From Albibacterium profundi (GTDB taxonomy: Bacteria; Bacteroidota; Bacteroidia; Sphingobacteriales; Sphingobacteriaceae): DNA of 64,000 bases. Location: NCBI RefSeq assembly GCF_042159835.1, contig NZ_JBBVGT010000002.1, positions 124,001 through 188,000 of the forward strand, in the 5' to 3' direction. Every line of letters begins with the position of its first letter. The stretch's first letter is position 1. Under the pieces are notes generated by a model. It worked only from the letters and a program-made list of their open reading frames with translations. It ran no database searches and was not told where the DNA came from. This document shows, piece by piece, positions 62,414-64,000 of this stretch. The position numbers and the translations under genes are program-made.

Positions 62414-62911
62414 TTAATGACCACTCTGACCATCTATTCCATGTGCATGTCCATGTGACAATTCGTCTTCGGTAGCCTCGCGAACTTCTAGTACTTCGAT
62501 GTCAAAATGTAAATTTTGGCCAGCCATTGGGTGATTCAAGTCTACAACAACAACTTCCGGGCTCACTTCAACAACCTTTGCTCTGAACTGATTACCTTGA
62601 TTGTCTTGAAGAGGGATAATCTCTCCAACTGGCGGGATGCCAGACTCTTTAAACATATCGGCAGGAAGTTGAGCAACGGCCGCCTCATCAACATCTCCAT
62701 AAGCATCAACAGCTTGAAGTTCAAAATCGACCGTGTCACCTTTCTTTAAACCTTGAATATTTTCTTCAAATTTAGGTAACATCATACCCACACCCGATAA
62801 AAAAACTAATGGATTTTCTTTGCTTGCTTCTTCAACAAACTCTTTCTTTCCATCGTTTAACGTGTGTAACTTGTAAGTTAGCGCTACTACGGTGTTTGGT
62901 TGTATATTCAT
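62414..62911 (-). CDS. FKBP-type peptidyl-prolyl isomerase, SlyD-like
   Basis: A 165-residue protein. FKBP domain with chaperone insert (VALTYKLHTLNDGKKEFVEE, GMMLPKFEENIQGLKKGDTV, DLNHPMAGQNLHFDIEVLEV) and a His-rich tail (SHGHAHGIDGQSGH) that may bind nickel or other metals. It isomerises prolyl bonds and helps folding in the cytoplasm. 22 bases after the DUF255 gene, so same unit, ended by a strong terminator. Confidence 0.95.
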   Translation of the reverse strand: MNIQPNTVVALTYKLHTLNDGKKEFVEEASKENPLVFLSGVGMMLPKFEENIQGLKKGDTVDFELQAVDAYGDVDEAAVAQLPADMFKESGIPPVGEIIPLQDNQGNQFRAKVVEVSPEVVVVDLNHPMAGQNLHFDIEVLEVREATEDELSHGHAHGIDGQSGH

Positions 62912-62933
62912 CTTATAAAAATTGTGGGGATTC

Positions 62934-64000
62934 TCATTGAATCTCCGGATTAAAAATTAAATTTAATGCAGCTGGTATAGTATCTACGGGTAAGCTACAG
63001 CTTTTGTTTTTGCAAACGTATACCCTTGTGCTCTCACCTATTCGATTTTTTAACAAAGGTAGATTCTCATTCATACCCCCTAACGTAATTTTGTTTGGAA
63101 GATAAGTTCGATCTAGTTCCCGTCTGTATGTATTTGATTCTGGCCCTGTGATAGCAATTTCATTAACACCAACAACTTCATTCAATACCAACATTGCCCA
63201 ATTCGAAAATGCAGATGGATAAGTTTTTATTTGTGGAAAAACATTGATCAGTGTCTGCATAGCCATTGAACGATACTTATCTTCATCAAAAAACAAGCCT
63301 AACTTGAATAACTGGGTGACAAAAACAGAATTAGATGAAGGAATGACATCATCCATAATTTCTCTTTTTTCAGCAATCAATTGCTCAGCTTTCTTAGAGC
63401 TATAGCGAAATACGGTGTCACCCTCTTGCCGGAAATCCGACAATACTCTATTCGTCAACCCCTTAGCACGGTTTAAATATTCAACATTAAAGGTAGCTTC
63501 GTATAATCCGATCAGCGCATCGATGTAAAAAGCATAATCATCTAAGAAACCGAGAACCTGTCGCCCGTGATGCTCTGGCTGCCTCAATAAATTACCCTCG
63601 CCATCTAATAGGTTCTCTTTGATAAATTGATCACAGCTAACTGCAACGTCTAAAAATTCTTGCTTATTAAATGTACGATAAGCACCTGTAAATGCCCTGA
63701 TCACCATTGAGTTCCATGCACACAGAACTTTGTTGTCTAAAGCAGGACGGTTTCTTTTCTCTCGAAATGCATATAATTTCTTTTTAACTTCAGCTAAATA
63801 TACTTCCCACTCATCAGCTGTAAATCCGGCTTCCTGCGCCAATATGTCAGCATCCACAGCGGTCTTAAGAACATTGCTATGCATTTCTTGCCAATTCCCT
63901 TCCTCTGTTATTTGAAAGTATTGAATAAATAACATTGCGTCCTCCCCCAGAGCTTCAACGATCTCATCCTGTGTAAAACAGTAGTACTTACCTTCAACGC
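62934..64000 (-). CDS. DUF255/YyaL (thioredoxin-domain) protein, N-terminus cut by window edge
   Basis: The frame is open to the right edge; about 354 C-terminal residues are visible. Sequence from the edge reads EGKYYCFTQDEIVEALGEDA, then the (alpha/alpha)6-barrel part: NRPALDNKVLCAWNSMVIRA, DDYAFYIDALIGLYEATFN, and a C-terminal CxxxxC pair (YVCKNKSCSLPV). The thioredoxin-like N-terminal domain lies outside. YyaL/SPATA20 proteins have a barrel similar to sugar epimerases; role unclear. First gene of the unit with slyD. Confidence 0.92.
   Translation of the reverse strand, partial: VEGKYYCFTQDEIVEALGEDAMLFIQYFQITEEGNWQEMHSNVLKTAVDADILAQEAGFTADEWEVYLAEVKKKLYAFREKRNRPALDNKVLCAWNSMVIRAFTGAYRTFNKQEFLDVAVSCDQFIKENLLDGEGNLLRQPEHHGRQVLGFLDDYAFYIDALIGLYEATFNVEYLNRAKGLTNRVLSDFRQEGDTVFRYSSKKAEQLIAEKREIMDDVIPSSNSVFVTQLFKLGLFFDEDKYRSMAMQTLINVFPQIKTYPSAFSNWAMLVLNEVVGVNEIAITGPESNTYRRELDRTYLPNKITLGGMNENLPLLKNRIGESTRVYVCKNKSCSLPVDTIPAALNLIFNPEIQ

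Noticed and set aside
1..64000. CRISPR array, prophage or restriction-modification system
   Set aside because: No regular repeat-spacer pattern, phage structural gene or methylase-endonuclease pair was seen. DUF1016 is a broken fragment.

Overview
The window reads as chromosome of a Bacteroidota member, most likely Sphingobacteriaceae (Sphingobacterium, Olivibacter, Pedobacter relatives). The signs are a SusC/SusD polysaccharide locus, TamL, many boxes of the form TAnnTTTG (the Bacteroidota -7 element), A-rich start contexts, a tmRNA with tag GENNYALAA, an S46 dipeptidyl peptidase, and DUF1080, DUF4998 and DUF5000 proteins. Species cannot be fixed by eye.

Layout. 1-4.2 kb: two TPR secretory proteins behind gyrA (minus). 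4.2-7.5 kb: hemF (minus), then a plus-strand set with a hotdog protein, a lipoprotein, a SCO1 protein, a lipoprotein cytochrome c and a 57-residue membrane protein. 7.5-18.2 kb: HI0933-type flavoprotein, pncB and a methyltransferase, then a minus-strand run of Kef-type antiporter, icd, sigma-54 response regulator and mutS. 18.3-25.8 kb: nucleotide-sugar dehydratase, M20 dipeptidase, MFS transporter, a very polar small protein and an S46 peptidase. 25.9-27.2 kb: ssrA (tmRNA), followed by a broken DUF1016 nuclease gene and decayed DNA with transposon-like ends.

27.2-43.2 kb is the most distinctive part. It is a minus-strand polysaccharide utilisation locus: DUF4038 glycoside hydrolase, SusC, SusD, two carbohydrate-binding lipoproteins, two tandem phosphodiester-glycosidase (NAGPA) proteins, a double alpha/beta hydrolase with a CE15-like first half, and a DUF1080-SGNH fusion. 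No regulator is encoded beside it, but three copies of CGTACCCG lie before susC, one of them next to the predicted transcription start.

43.4-49.5 kb: a lipocalin-like lipoprotein with an 11-bp phased repeat upstream; a YegP (DUF1508) gene translationally coupled to a protein with a divergent diadenylate-cyclase (DisA_N-like) domain; a small beta-barrel; a TPR histidine kinase with a LuxR-type regulator; and a dihaem cytochrome. 49.5-53.4 kb: DUF1080 hydrolase, Gfo/Idh/MocA oxidoreductase (a pair that fits 3-keto-glycoside breakdown), a Tat alkaline phosphatase and YwbE. 53.4-64 kb is largely housekeeping: beta-barrel, TamL, a SpoU methyltransferase, tRNA-Cys, a small basic protein, pyrD, an ABC-F ATPase, an acyl-CoA thioesterase, an EVE protein, SlyD and a DUF255/YyaL protein cut by the window edge.

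The best leads are the DisA_N-like protein (motif DGA kept, RHR changed to RHL), the phosphodiester-glycosidase locus with its candidate operators, and the disturbed DNA behind tmRNA.
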